This document shows positions 27,295-36,267 of a stretch of 64,000 nt of DNA, piece after piece (within the stretch, counting starts at the first letter, position 1; every line of letters starts with the position of its first letter). The position numbers were made by a program, and so were the translations under genes. Origin of the DNA: Aquimarina spongiae (GTDB lineage: Bacteria; Bacteroidota; Bacteroidia; Flavobacteriales; Flavobacteriaceae); NCBI RefSeq assembly GCF_900141785.1, contig NZ_FQYP01000009.1, forward strand, positions 62,001 to 126,000, read 5' to 3'. The notes below the pieces were generated by a model. The model was given only the letters and a program-made list of their open reading frames with translations. It was not told the DNA's origin and did no database searches.

Positions 27295-30231
27295 CTAGTT
27301 TCTTACCAACTTTCTAATGGTGGTGCCCTCTGAAGTTTCGATTTTCATAAAGTATACCCCAGACTTCAATGTAGAAATATCTATAGAAGTATTGGTGGTC
27401 TCAAATACTTTTCTCCCGTGATTATTATAGATAGCAATATCGATTACCGAGGGAAGAGTAACATGAATCATCCCTTCCGAAGGATTTGGATATAACTTAA
27501 AGTCAGACAAACTGTTTGCGATATTGATGGTTACACATTCAGATCTGTTGGTACAACCATTTATGGTGATGTCTACGGCATAAGATCCATTTTCTGAAAT
27601 AGTAAACGAAGCGTTGGTTTCGCTAGCCACCGGAGAGTCGGTATCACAATTTATCCATTGATACGTTGCTCCTTCCAAACTATTTACTGAAATAGTTGAG
27701 GAATCATTTTCAATAGCCACATTTGGAAGTGGATGGATCGTAATTTCTACCGAACTACTATTTGGGCAAAGACCAGCAGTGGTATACGTAATTGTATATG
27801 TGTCTGGAGTACTATCAGCAAGGTCGATTACTCCTGTATTGAGATCAATGCTCAACCCTGAGTCAGCGCTAAAGGTTCCTCCTGTGGTTCCTGTAATTGC
27901 AGGTACAGGATTAGACTCATTACTACAATAGCTATTGGCTGTATAACTGAATGTAGCATCTTCCTGTTGGAGAATAGTGATCTCCTGATTGCTACTGTTT
28001 GGGCATATACCAGATGTAGTATATGTTACTGTATACGTATCCGGTGTACTATTAGTAATATCGATCACCCCAGTATCCGGATCAATGCTCAAGCCCATAG
28101 GAGTACTAAAGGTTCCTCCAGAAGTTCCGGTAATTGTAGGTGTTGGATTTGCATCGTTACTACAATAGCTGTTGGACGTATAATTAAATGTAGCATTATC
28201 CTGTTGGATAATAGTAATCTCCTGATCACTACTGTTTGTGCATGTACCGTTGGTAGTGTAAATGACTGTGTATGTTGCAGGGGTACTGGTGGCAAGATCA
28301 ATTATCCCAGTATCCGGATCGATACTCAATCCAGAAGTAGAATTGAATGTTCCTCCTGTAGATCCCGTAATTGTAGGTGCTGGATTGCTATCATCACTAC
28401 AATAGCTACTGTCTGTATAACTGAATGTGGCATCATCTTGTTGGATGATAGTGATTTCCTGATCACTACTATTTGGACATGTACCAGAGGTGGTATAGGT
28501 CACTGTATACACATTAGGTGTACTATTGGCAAGGTCAATTACTCCAGTATCTGGATCGATACTCAATCCAGAAGTAGAACTGAATGTTCCTCCAGTAGTT
28601 CCTGTGATCGTTGGTGTTGGATTTGAATCGTTACTACAATAGCTACTATCTGTATAGTTAAATGTAGCATCATCTTGCTGGATAATGGTGATCTCCTGAT
28701 CACTACTGTCTGGGCAAGTACCATTGGTAGTATACGTAACAGTATACGTATTTGGAGTACTGTTTGCAATATCAATCACTCCAGTATCTGGATCAATGCT
28801 TAATCCCGAGGTAGAGCTAAATGTTCCCCCGGTTGTTCCTGTAATAGCAGGAGATGGGTTGGAGTCGTTTGAACAATAATTAGTATCAGGATAGCCAAAC
28901 GTAGGGTCATCTATCGCATTAACCGGAATCGTAATTTCTACGCAAATGGCTGTGCTTTCATCGATGCAGGCCAAATCCCCATCTTCTCCTCTAATGTAAT
29001 AGGTGGTTCCGGGAGCTGTAGGCGTTACTTCAAAAGTAGAAGTGTTTGTAGTAGTTGTTCCCAAAAGAGTACCTCCGCAAGAATCCGTATAAATCGACCA
29101 GGTAGAGGCAATATTTAGATCTCCCGAAATGGTAATGGTAGAAGTTTCTCCCTCGCAAGTTACTGGAGTGGCAGTTACCACAGGAGTACTTGGCGCAACA
29201 CACACAGGTACTTGTCTGAACCAAGCAAATCGCGCAACATTAAAACTTCCAAGAATAGCATCTTTTAAACCGTCACCATTTACATCTCCAAAGTCTATGG
29301 TTGCAAAGCTTCCTATTTCTCCTCGAGTCAATTCACCATTAAAAAGTAGTTGTGGGTCATCAAATTGTGGTTCTGTAACGGTTCCTATATTTTCAATCCA
29401 TCTCACAAAACCGGTATCGATCATAAAAAACATATCAAAATCCCCATCTTTATCAAAATCTTCAAAAACAGGCACGGGAACGTCCATATTGGTATAGGCA
29501 TCCTCATCACTCCATGGGCTATCGGCTTCAGATTGGCGTTCGAAAACAGGATTTTCAGGGTCACCCGTATTCAGAAAATAGGTGAGTTTATCACTTCCTA
29601 ATGCTACCAAATCCAGATCGGTGTCATTATCCAGGTCTACAAAACCTAAACCAGGGAATTCTGCCACTTCAATATCGTTTAATCCAGGTATCCCATTAGG
29701 GACATATTCAAAAACTGGAGTTTCAGGAGTACCTACATTTCGATAAAACAAAATATCATTATTTCGATCACCTTCATAATCATAATCTGTACCGATAAAT
29801 AGGTCTAAATCATCATCGTTATCAATATCTACGAGTTGCGGTCTGTTTTGATTTCTAAATGGATTGTCTCGATCTATCCAAAGCGTATCCAAGGTCGGTA
29901 TCGAAGCCGCTACCCAATTAGGCGCCGTTGGCGTCCCATCGTTTTCATAATAATGTACGGTACCTCCCTGGCTTCCAGAGATGAAATCCAAATCATCATC
30001 TCCATCCAGATCTCCTAATACCGCAGATTGCAAACGGCCAAAGGTAATTGGTGTGCTAGGGATATCGGCCACGTCCAATCCTGCAGGCTCCGGTCCTGGT
30101 CCGGTAGAAGTACCATCGGGATTATTGAGTAGGTTTCCTCCTCTAAACTCCCAGCTGATATAATCGGCTTGTGCAGATAGGAATTGCCCACTAACAAGAA
30201 AAATTAAAAAACAGCGTAATAGTTTATCCAT
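27295..30231 (-). CDS. Secreted FG-GAP/PKD-like repeat protein with T9SS tail
   Basis: A 978-residue secreted protein. I start it at ATG 30229-30231, which gives the signal peptide MDKLLRCFLIFLVSGQ. Residues about 35-330 contain FG-GAP/VCBS-like repeats with Ca-loop patterns (DLDGDDDLDF, DVNGDGLKD). Then comes a linker and five tandem repeats of about 79 residues, each with YCSN/DD.NP.P.ITG and GLSIDPDTG. The last 70 residues are a type A type IX secretion sorting domain (YPNPSEG, SGVYFMKI). It is likely an adhesin or cell-surface protein. No enzymatic domain is visible. Confidence 0.87.
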   Translation of the reverse strand: MDKLLRCFLIFLVSGQFLSAQADYISWEFRGGNLLNNPDGTSTGPGPEPAGLDVADIPSTPITFGRLQSAVLGDLDGDDDLDFISGSQGGTVHYYENDGTPTAPNWVAASIPTLDTLWIDRDNPFRNQNRPQLVDIDNDDDLDLFIGTDYDYEGDRNNDILFYRNVGTPETPVFEYVPNGIPGLNDIEVAEFPGLGFVDLDNDTDLDLVALGSDKLTYFLNTGDPENPVFERQSEADSPWSDEDAYTNMDVPVPVFEDFDKDGDFDMFFMIDTGFVRWIENIGTVTEPQFDDPQLLFNGELTRGEIGSFATIDFGDVNGDGLKDAILGSFNVARFAWFRQVPVCVAPSTPVVTATPVTCEGETSTITISGDLNIASTWSIYTDSCGGTLLGTTTTNTSTFEVTPTAPGTTYYIRGEDGDLACIDESTAICVEITIPVNAIDDPTFGYPDTNYCSNDSNPSPAITGTTGGTFSSTSGLSIDPDTGVIDIANSTPNTYTVTYTTNGTCPDSSDQEITIIQQDDATFNYTDSSYCSNDSNPTPTITGTTGGTFSSTSGLSIDPDTGVIDLANSTPNVYTVTYTTSGTCPNSSDQEITIIQQDDATFSYTDSSYCSDDSNPAPTITGSTGGTFNSTSGLSIDPDTGIIDLATSTPATYTVIYTTNGTCTNSSDQEITIIQQDNATFNYTSNSYCSNDANPTPTITGTSGGTFSTPMGLSIDPDTGVIDITNSTPDTYTVTYTTSGICPNSSNQEITILQQEDATFSYTANSYCSNESNPVPAITGTTGGTFSADSGLSIDLNTGVIDLADSTPDTYTITYTTAGLCPNSSSVEITIHPLPNVAIENDSSTISVNSLEGATYQWINCDTDSPVASETNASFTISENGSYAVDITINGCTNRSECVTINIANSLSDFKLYPNPSEGMIHVTLPSVIDIAIYNNHGRKVFETTNTSIDISTLKSGVYFMKIETSEGTTIRKLVRN
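27735..28915 (-). repeat. Five tandem ~237-bp repeats in the adhesin gene
   Basis: Five in-frame copies of about 237 bp, each encoding one 79-residue domain with the pattern YCS, TGTTGGTFS, SIDPDTG and TVTYTT. The copies are close enough that slippage or unequal crossover could change their number. Confidence 0.85.
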
Positions 30232-30458
30232 AACTATAGATTTAATTTTCAATATAATTCTGATTAACAACGGGGGGAAGAAATAATTAACGCATCAATA
30301 TTACGTGATAACCGTAGTGCAAAAGTAATAATTTGATTATTCCTAACAATATAAAATCAAAGTTAATGTATATTTATTAGCAACATAGAAATAAATTGTA
30401 TTTAAATAGTATAGAAATTTCACTGTAATCTATAGAAAACTTACCCGACCTAACAGAT

Positions 30459-31676
30459 ATGTCTACACCAATATATTCTAAAACCAACTTATTTATCGCA
30501 TGGCAATATTTGTCTGCACGTAAGAAGCAAAGTTTTTTGGCGATGTTGGGTGTTATGCTGGGAGTAACGACCTTTATTGTCATGATCAACTTTATGACTG
30601 GGGTGAATGATTTTTTGGATGATGCTGTTTTTAATGGAAGTCCAGATATTATTATTGCTTCAAAAACGAAAGCGGAGTCATCAAAACAAGTTTTTGGAAA
30701 TCAACTAAAAACTATAGTCGATGTGGGAAGTATAGACGATCTTCTTTCAAAAAATGAAAATGTACAGTCTTTTGCACATCAGTTGATTACTCCAGCTATT
30801 TTGGTCAGTAGCACTACGCAATTACCAGGGAGTATTAATGGAGTATTTCCAGATCAAGAACAACAGATGGTAGATCTGGAACGACGATTGATAGAAGGGA
30901 ATGGGTTTCAGAGCCTATTAGAAGAAAATTCTATTATATTAGGTATAAGTTTAGCAAATCGTTTGAAAGTATCCGTTGGAGACGAGCTTAAAATGATTCT
31001 CCCCAATGGTAAAAATGCAAAACTTAAAGTATCTGGGATTTTTAGTTTTGGAATTACCACGATAGATAATGTACGAACGTATTTTTCAGCTTCAACCTTA
31101 CAGAAATTATTGGACCAAGATCAAAAAATAACCCATGTACATGTCAAATTAAAAGACCGTGACGATGTAAGTTTGAAACATCAAATAGTGGAACAAATAG
31201 CATCAATTGCTACCGAAGATTGGAAAGACAGTAATAAAACCATTGTTATAGGTAACAAAGTTCGAGATATTCTCACCTGGTCGGTTTCTTTTGCTTTGTT
31301 GTTGGTTGCAGGTTTCGGGATTTTTAATATCCTGAACATTACGGTGATCCAGAAAAGAAAGGATATCGCGGTATTAAAAACCATGGGATATTCTAGCAAG
31401 GATATCGTTTTTATCTTTTTGGTGCAATCCCTAATCATAGGATTGATTGGCGCAGTACTAGGGTTGTTGTTTGCTTATGTGATTTGTTATATGATTTCTA
31501 CAACACCATTGGATACCTCAGACTTTATCATTGTAGAAACATACCCCATCAACTTTAAGCCTATTTATTTCTGTATGGGATTTGCCTTTGGGGTGTTGAC
31601 CACGATTTTGGCAGGATATATGCCTTCAAAAAAAGCGAGTAAAGTAGATCCGGTAACCATTATCAGAGGATTATGA
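30459..31676 (+). CDS. MacB/LolE-like ABC permease (FtsX)
   Basis: A 405-residue ABC permease. It has an N-terminal helix (about 25-47), a MacB periplasmic core domain (about 50-260) and three C-terminal FtsX helices; the GYMPSKKASKVDPVTIIRG tail is typical. It overlaps the ATPase gene by 4 bp (ATGA). Such pairs act in lipoprotein release, antimicrobial peptide export or defence, without a transport pore for small solutes. It is 3 kb upstream of the lanthipeptide precursor and might be its immunity/export system; this is unproven. Confidence 0.87.
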   Translation: MSTPIYSKTNLFIAWQYLSARKKQSFLAMLGVMLGVTTFIVMINFMTGVNDFLDDAVFNGSPDIIIASKTKAESSKQVFGNQLKTIVDVGSIDDLLSKNENVQSFAHQLITPAILVSSTTQLPGSINGVFPDQEQQMVDLERRLIEGNGFQSLLEENSIILGISLANRLKVSVGDELKMILPNGKNAKLKVSGIFSFGITTIDNVRTYFSASTLQKLLDQDQKITHVHVKLKDRDDVSLKHQIVEQIASIATEDWKDSNKTIVIGNKVRDILTWSVSFALLLVAGFGIFNILNITVIQKRKDIAVLKTMGYSSKDIVFIFLVQSLIIGLIGAVLGLLFAYVICYMISTTPLDTSDFIIVETYPINFKPIYFCMGFAFGVLTTILAGYMPSKKASKVDPVTIIRGL

Positions 31677-32341
31677 TCATTAAAGCATCACATATCGACA
31701 AATATTTTGATCAACCAGAACGGCATCAGGTATTGCATGGAGTTTCTCTGGAAATAGCTCAAGGAGAATTGGTTTCGATCTATGGCGAATCGGGAAGTGG
31801 TAAATCGACTTTGTTGTATATACTTTCGACTTTGGATACGGATTTTGGAGGAAAACTATGGATAAAAGATCAAAACATCAAAGACGTATCGGCTGGAGAT
31901 CTTACCAATTTTAGAAATCAACATATCGGTTTTGTATATCAATTTCATTATTTGCTGCCAGAGTTTGATGTATTGCAAAACATCATGCTACCTGCCATGA
32001 AAATGGGTGTTAAAACCAAAGAACAAATCAAAGAAGATGCACTGTTACTTCTGCAAGAAGTTGGCATGCAAGATTTTGCCAAGCGTCCATCGTATCAATT
32101 ATCTGGAGGACAACAACAACGCGTAGCCATAGCAAGAGCATTAATTAATAATCCTGATTTGATTGTAGCCGACGAGCCTACCGGGAATTTAGATCAAAAA
32201 AATACTGAAATGGTCTTTGATTTGCTCAAAAAAATCACCGAAGAAAAAGGCAAAACGGTGATCATGGCGACCCATAATTCGAAAATTTATCAAAATTCTC
32301 ACCGTGCGATTGAAATGATTGACGGATCCGTTCGACTATAG
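31673..32341 (+). CDS. LolD/MacB-type ABC ATPase
   Basis: A 222-residue ATPase with Walker [10 protein letters not shown] (about 38-46), Q-loop FVYQFH, signature [15 protein letters not shown] and Walker [13 protein letters not shown]. It energises the overlapping FtsX permease. Neither this protein nor the permease carries a peptidase C39 domain, so leader removal would need another protease. Confidence 0.9.
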   Translation: MIIKASHIDKYFDQPERHQVLHGVSLEIAQGELVSIYGESGSGKSTLLYILSTLDTDFGGKLWIKDQNIKDVSAGDLTNFRNQHIGFVYQFHYLLPEFDVLQNIMLPAMKMGVKTKEQIKEDALLLLQEVGMQDFAKRPSYQLSGGQQQRVAIARALINNPDLIVADEPTGNLDQKNTEMVFDLLKKITEEKGKTVIMATHNSKIYQNSHRAIEMIDGSVRL

Positions 32342-32368
32342 AAGCATAACAAGTTAAAAACCAATGTT

Positions 32369-32755
32369 ATGGAAAATCTAGCAAATAAAAGTGTAATTAT
32401 ATTCGACGGCGAGTGCAACCTATGTAATGGGGTTGTAGGATGGTTATTAAAATTTGCCCCAGAAGAGATTTTTCAGTTTATACCTTTTCAATCTCCACAG
32501 GGCCAAGCATACCTCAAACAATACGGATATCCATTAGAGCAATTAGAAACGGTAATTTTGATCGATCAAAATGGAGCGCATACACATTCTGATGGGTTTT
32601 TAAAAATTGTTTCCAAAATCCCAAGATGGAAGTTAGCCGCAGCTTTATTGGCTTTTGTACCTAGAATGATTAGAGATGGGATTTATAAAATAGCCTCTCG
32701 AAATAGAGTACGATGGTTTGGGCAATCCAGCAGTTGTACTATTACTTTCAGATAA
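32369..32755 (+). CDS. DCC-family (DUF393) thiol protein
   Basis: A 128-residue DCC-family protein. FDGECNLCNGVVGWL (13-27) holds the diagnostic CxxC. It is predicted to have a thioredoxin-like fold and be a thiol-disulfide oxidoreductase of unknown partner. It is 27 bp after the ABC ATPase and could share its transcript. Confidence 0.82.
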   Translation: MENLANKSVIIFDGECNLCNGVVGWLLKFAPEEIFQFIPFQSPQGQAYLKQYGYPLEQLETVILIDQNGAHTHSDGFLKIVSKIPRWKLAAALLAFVPRMIRDGIYKIASRNRVRWFGQSSSCTITFR

Positions 32756-32800
32756 ACGTAAACCTCTGGATTACATTTCGTTTAGATGCCTGCCATCTGA

Positions 32801-32830
32801 TATCCAAAAGTAAATTCTTACTTTTGGATA
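32801..32830. repeat. 13-bp perfect inverted repeat before the AraC-TPR gene
   Basis: TATCCAAAAGTAA (32801-32813) and TTACTTTTGGATA (32818-32830) with a 4-nt gap, 19 bp before the ATG at 32850. No T-run follows. It could be an operator, perhaps for autoregulation, or a hairpin in the 5' UTR. Confidence 0.75.
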
Positions 32831-32849
32831 ATCACATCAATACACTATC

Positions 32850-34469
32850 ATGCAGGGCCCTTCTATACGATTTGTAGATTTCTTTTCTTGTTTGTTTTTC
32901 CTTCTTTTGGGAATACACTATACCTTTGGGCAGGAAGAAAGCCTAGAACGTGCAGAGCAATATTATCAAAAAGGGAAGACGCTATATCATGAAGAAGCTT
33001 ATAAAGAGAGTGTTGCCGTTCTGGACAAAGTAGTAAAGATTGCTCAAGAAGTCAACGATAGCCTATTACTTTGCAAAGCAGTTACGGCCAAAGGGACTTC
33101 ATATTTGATGAACGATCAAAATCAAAAAGCGCTCGATGCCTATTATAAAGCTCTTGAAATTGCTAAAGCCCTGAAAAATTATGATCGAGAATTAGTTGCT
33201 AACTCTGGCTTAGTATTGGTGTATAAAAAAACCAATCAATATGATAAAGCATTAGCACTTTCCAAAGAGATTTTACAGTCAATAGATAAATCCTCTTACA
33301 AGAATACCAAAAATCATGTTAGAACCATTACTGTTAGTATTGAGGTGTATTTGGATACCGAACAATACGATTCTGTGTTACATTATGCAGAACAGGGTAT
33401 TACTCTGAGCAAATCACTAGATTTTAAAGAAGGGTTGGTTGATTTGTATATCAAAAAAGGGGTGGTTTTTTATCATAGAGATGAGTATGAAAATGCTCTG
33501 AATATTTTATTTAAAGCCGAGGAAATTTTACAAACCAACGAGGTTAAAAACAAATTTTACCCCACGATCAACTGTGCCTATTTCATCGCCAGTTGCTATT
33601 ACAAACAAGGGAAGTATGATCAAGCGATCACAAGATTACTTGACAATATCAAAGCTTCAGAACAAAAAGATTTGTTTAATCTACCAGTACTACAATCTCA
33701 TTTATTGCTCGCCAACTGTTATGCTGCTCAACAAGATTTTGAAAGTGCCTTATTGTGGAATACCAAATATGTAGAACTTAATGAAGCCAATCAAAAACGA
33801 AAAACAGCAACGATCAACAAGATCTATCAAAAAGAAGCACAGGTGTTGCAAAAAGGAATTGTAGATTTACAAGATGCACATCGCAAAAACGAACGTATCA
33901 AAACCTATGGGTATTTTCTTGCTATATTACTTTTTATAATACTTTTTATTGGAGCCGTACTTTATTTCAAAAAACAAAAAACATATAAATTACGATTTGA
34001 TCGTTTATTGCAAAAAATAGATGATTTGGAAACGAAAGAACATGAGGTTACAGACAAAAAGGAAACTACCAAACCAATTCTTATCGATGACGAAAAAGTT
34101 ATGGATGTCTTAAAAGGATTAGAGCGCTTAGAGGCTCAGGAATATTATTTGCGATTAGATTGTAATTTGAGATCGGTAGCCAAAAAAGTAAAAACAAATT
34201 CTACTTACTTATCAAAGATTGTAAACATACATCGGCAAAAGAATTTTAATGAATATATAAGAGATCTTAGAATCGAGTATGTGTTGAAAAGGTTGAAAAA
34301 TGATAAAAAATTTAGATCTTTTTCTATAAAATCCATAGCCAACGAAATTGGATATAAGAGTGACTATTCGTTTGCCAAACATTTTAAAGCCAAAACAGGT
34401 TTAAATCCATCCTATTATATTAAGAACCTTCAAAAACAGGAAAAAAGTATAGAGAATATGATTTCATGA
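32850..34469 (+). CDS. TPR-AraC membrane regulator
   Basis: A 539-residue regulator common in Bacteroidota. It has a signal/anchor (about 10-28), about eight TPRs (about 30-330), one transmembrane helix (about 352-372), and a cytoplasmic AraC-type double HTH (about 430-530; IANEIGYKSDYSFAKHFKAKTG in part). The periplasmic TPR part presumably senses a peptide or protein. It lies 200 bp upstream of the lanthipeptide precursor, so it is a candidate activator of that locus; this is positional inference. Confidence 0.83.
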   Translation: MQGPSIRFVDFFSCLFFLLLGIHYTFGQEESLERAEQYYQKGKTLYHEEAYKESVAVLDKVVKIAQEVNDSLLLCKAVTAKGTSYLMNDQNQKALDAYYKALEIAKALKNYDRELVANSGLVLVYKKTNQYDKALALSKEILQSIDKSSYKNTKNHVRTITVSIEVYLDTEQYDSVLHYAEQGITLSKSLDFKEGLVDLYIKKGVVFYHRDEYENALNILFKAEEILQTNEVKNKFYPTINCAYFIASCYYKQGKYDQAITRLLDNIKASEQKDLFNLPVLQSHLLLANCYAAQQDFESALLWNTKYVELNEANQKRKTATINKIYQKEAQVLQKGIVDLQDAHRKNERIKTYGYFLAILLFIILFIGAVLYFKKQKTYKLRFDRLLQKIDDLETKEHEVTDKKETTKPILIDDEKVMDVLKGLERLEAQEYYLRLDCNLRSVAKKVKTNSTYLSKIVNIHRQKNFNEYIRDLRIEYVLKRLKNDKKFRSFSIKSIANEIGYKSDYSFAKHFKAKTGLNPSYYIKNLQKQEKSIENMIS

Positions 34470-34527
34470 CTAATAAGAAGGTGAGTTTTACAAGAGTTTT
34501 TTGATAAAAAGAAAGGACCTGATTAGC

Positions 34528-34554
34528 AGCCCTATTTTAAACAAATTAGGGTTG
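34528..34554 (+). terminator. Weak terminator after the AraC-TPR gene
   Basis: CAGCCCTA pairs with TAGGGTTG (one wobble) around an A/T-rich loop. No clear T-run follows, so it is at best a weak terminator. Confidence 0.35.
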
Positions 34555-34668
34555 TCAAATTACTATTAGTGAGTGTAAAAAATTATATTAAGTTCATATA
34601 ACTCAATACCTGTAACTAGGGAAACACTGATAACACAAGTAATTTTTTAATTAAAGCAGTAGATCATT

Positions 34669-34827
34669 ATGAAAACTCAAAAACAAAACAAGATGGCGCT
34701 CAAAAAGCTTACTATAGCAAGCATTAATACGCAAAATCTACACTTGATCAAAGGAGGGAGCAGCGTTCCTACAGATGCCGTGCCCACGGTAAAGCACCCT
34801 GGGGGGCCGTGTGTTCAAGTTTACTAA
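34669..34827 (+). CDS. Class I lanthipeptide precursor
   Basis: A 52-residue precursor: leader 1-30 ending in IKGG and core 31-52. The leader pattern ALKKLTIASIN...L.LIKGG fits Bacteroidota class I lanthipeptide leaders, and cleavage after Gly30 is likely. The core has Ser31, Ser32, Thr35 and Thr40 as dehydration sites and a single Cys48, so at most one (methyl)lanthionine ring is possible. The core also contains HPGGPC and ends VQVY. Genes for LanC and a split LanB follow downstream; a strong terminator lies 17 bp after its stop. Confidence 0.85.
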   Translation: MKTQKQNKMALKKLTIASINTQNLHLIKGGSSVPTDAVPTVKHPGGPCVQVY

Positions 34828-34843
34828 TCCAACAATAAATTAG

Positions 34844-34871
34844 AAAACCTGCAGCATTGCAGGTTTTTTTT
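34844..34871 (+). terminator. Terminator between precursor and lanC
   Basis: A 10-bp perfect stem, AAAACCTGCA/TGCAGGTTTT (34844-34853 with 34858-34867), loop GCAT, within a T8 run. It would make the precursor message far more abundant than the lanC-lanB message. Confidence 0.9.
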
Positions 34872-34946
34872 AGTCCAAAACAAAAAAAGAATTAATCGCC
34901 CAATTTTCATGAATTTCGTGTGGTTTTATTTTTCATTTACGAGATA

Positions 34947-34989
34947 GTCTATTACTTTGTGAAGCGAATAGACACAAATCTGGTTTGTG
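34947..34989 (+). promoter_or_regulatory. Two adjacent hairpins in the lanC leader
   Basis: GTCTATT/AATAGAC (34947-34953 with 34967-34973) is directly followed by CACAAA/TTTGTG (34973-34978 with 34984-34989), 40 bp before the lanC ATG. They share base 34973, so they compete or abut. A TTACTTTG between 34952 and 34959 is a weak -7 candidate. Confidence 0.45.
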
Positions 34990-35028
34990 CATAGTAACAA
35001 ATCTTCAATGAATGACATATAATAGTAT

Positions 35029-36246
35029 ATGAGCACAAAAAAAGAATTAGAAAAAAAGCTTGATGAAATCTATAACATCTTACAGAATTATCAAACCGAA
35101 AATCAGAATATAGGGGTTTTAGCAGGGGTTTCTGGAGTTTCCTTGTTTCAGTTCTATTATGCTAGATATAAAGATTCTGAAGAAGCTGCAGACAAAGGTG
35201 CCGAAATTATCTCTCAGGCTGTAGAATCGATTAGCAATGGATATACATTTCCTACTTTTTGTTCAGGAATAGCTGGTGCTGCCTGGGTCTTGGATTTCTT
35301 AAGTGAAGAGGAGTTTGTCGATATCGATAACGATGAGTTGCTCGCTGACCTTGATCCTTTTTTGCTAGAGGCTATGAATGGGGATATCGAACGCAGCTAT
35401 TTCGACTTTCTGCACGGGGCGACAGGGTATGGGTTTTATTTCTTGAAACGATATCAAAATACGCAATCGCCAGAACTTAAAGAGCGATACAGAAATAATG
35501 TAAATACATTAATTCAAGCCCTTTGGGAGGCTGCACAAAAAGAGGAAAATGGAATTATTTGGTGGGTTTTTGACCTCAACGTAGAAGAAGGTACCAAAGG
35601 AGGAAACCTAAGCCTCTCGCACGGAATGTCTAGTATCATTAACTTTTTAAGTAGAGCTTATCTTCATGATGATTTTAAGGATGCTACAAGTAAGATGCTG
35701 GATGGAGCCATTCGATATATTTTGAGTCATAAAAAAGAGGATACAAGTCAGTCTTCCTGGTATCCTAGCTGGGTACATGAAGATGTTCCGAAAGAAGGTA
35801 GTTCACGATTGGCCTGGTGTTACGGAGATTTGGGGATTGGCCTTTCTATGTGGCGAGGAGGTTCTGTGCTTGATAATGAAACTTATAAAAATGAAGCATT
35901 GGCCATGGTAAAAAATTCTACCAAAAGGAGAGACCTTAAAGAAGCCGTAGTATTAGATTCTGGACATTGTCATGGTGCTTGCGGTGTTGCGAATATTTAT
36001 AATCATATGTTTCAAGAAACAAAGGAAGCCTCGTTTCAGGAGGCAGCTGATTTCTGGTTAGATGAATTACTAAAAATGGCAATACATAAAGATGGAGATG
36101 CCGGATTTAAACAGTGGAGAGGGGATAAGAAAGAATGGATGAATGAACTAAATCTTTTGGAGGGAATCTCTGGTATTGGTCTTACCCTCATCTCTTTTTT
36201 GGCTACTTTTGAGACCAAGTGGGACGAATGTCTACTAATTAGCTAA
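35029..36246 (+). CDS. lanC: LanC-like lanthionine cyclase
   Basis: A 405-residue LanC. Zinc ligands Cys264 (AWCYGDLG) and Cys314-His315 (HCHGACG) are all present, and His198 in SLSHGMS matches the catalytic His of NisC. LanC adds the Cys thiol to dehydroalanine or dehydrobutyrine in the modified precursor. It lies 201 bp after the precursor and 21 bp before the LanB N-terminal gene. The full set of residues supports an active enzyme. Confidence 0.93.
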   Translation: MSTKKELEKKLDEIYNILQNYQTENQNIGVLAGVSGVSLFQFYYARYKDSEEAADKGAEIISQAVESISNGYTFPTFCSGIAGAAWVLDFLSEEEFVDIDNDELLADLDPFLLEAMNGDIERSYFDFLHGATGYGFYFLKRYQNTQSPELKERYRNNVNTLIQALWEAAQKEENGIIWWVFDLNVEEGTKGGNLSLSHGMSSIINFLSRAYLHDDFKDATSKMLDGAIRYILSHKKEDTSQSSWYPSWVHEDVPKEGSSRLAWCYGDLGIGLSMWRGGSVLDNETYKNEALAMVKNSTKRRDLKEAVVLDSGHCHGACGVANIYNHMFQETKEASFQEAADFWLDELLKMAIHKDGDAGFKQWRGDKKEWMNELNLLEGISGIGLTLISFLATFETKWDECLLIS

Positions 36247-36267
36247 TGCACATCGAGAAACAGCATT

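Noticed and set aside
27735..28915. CRISPR-like repeat array
   Set aside because: The repeats are 237 bp, in frame and coding, with no short repeat and spacer pattern; no cas genes.
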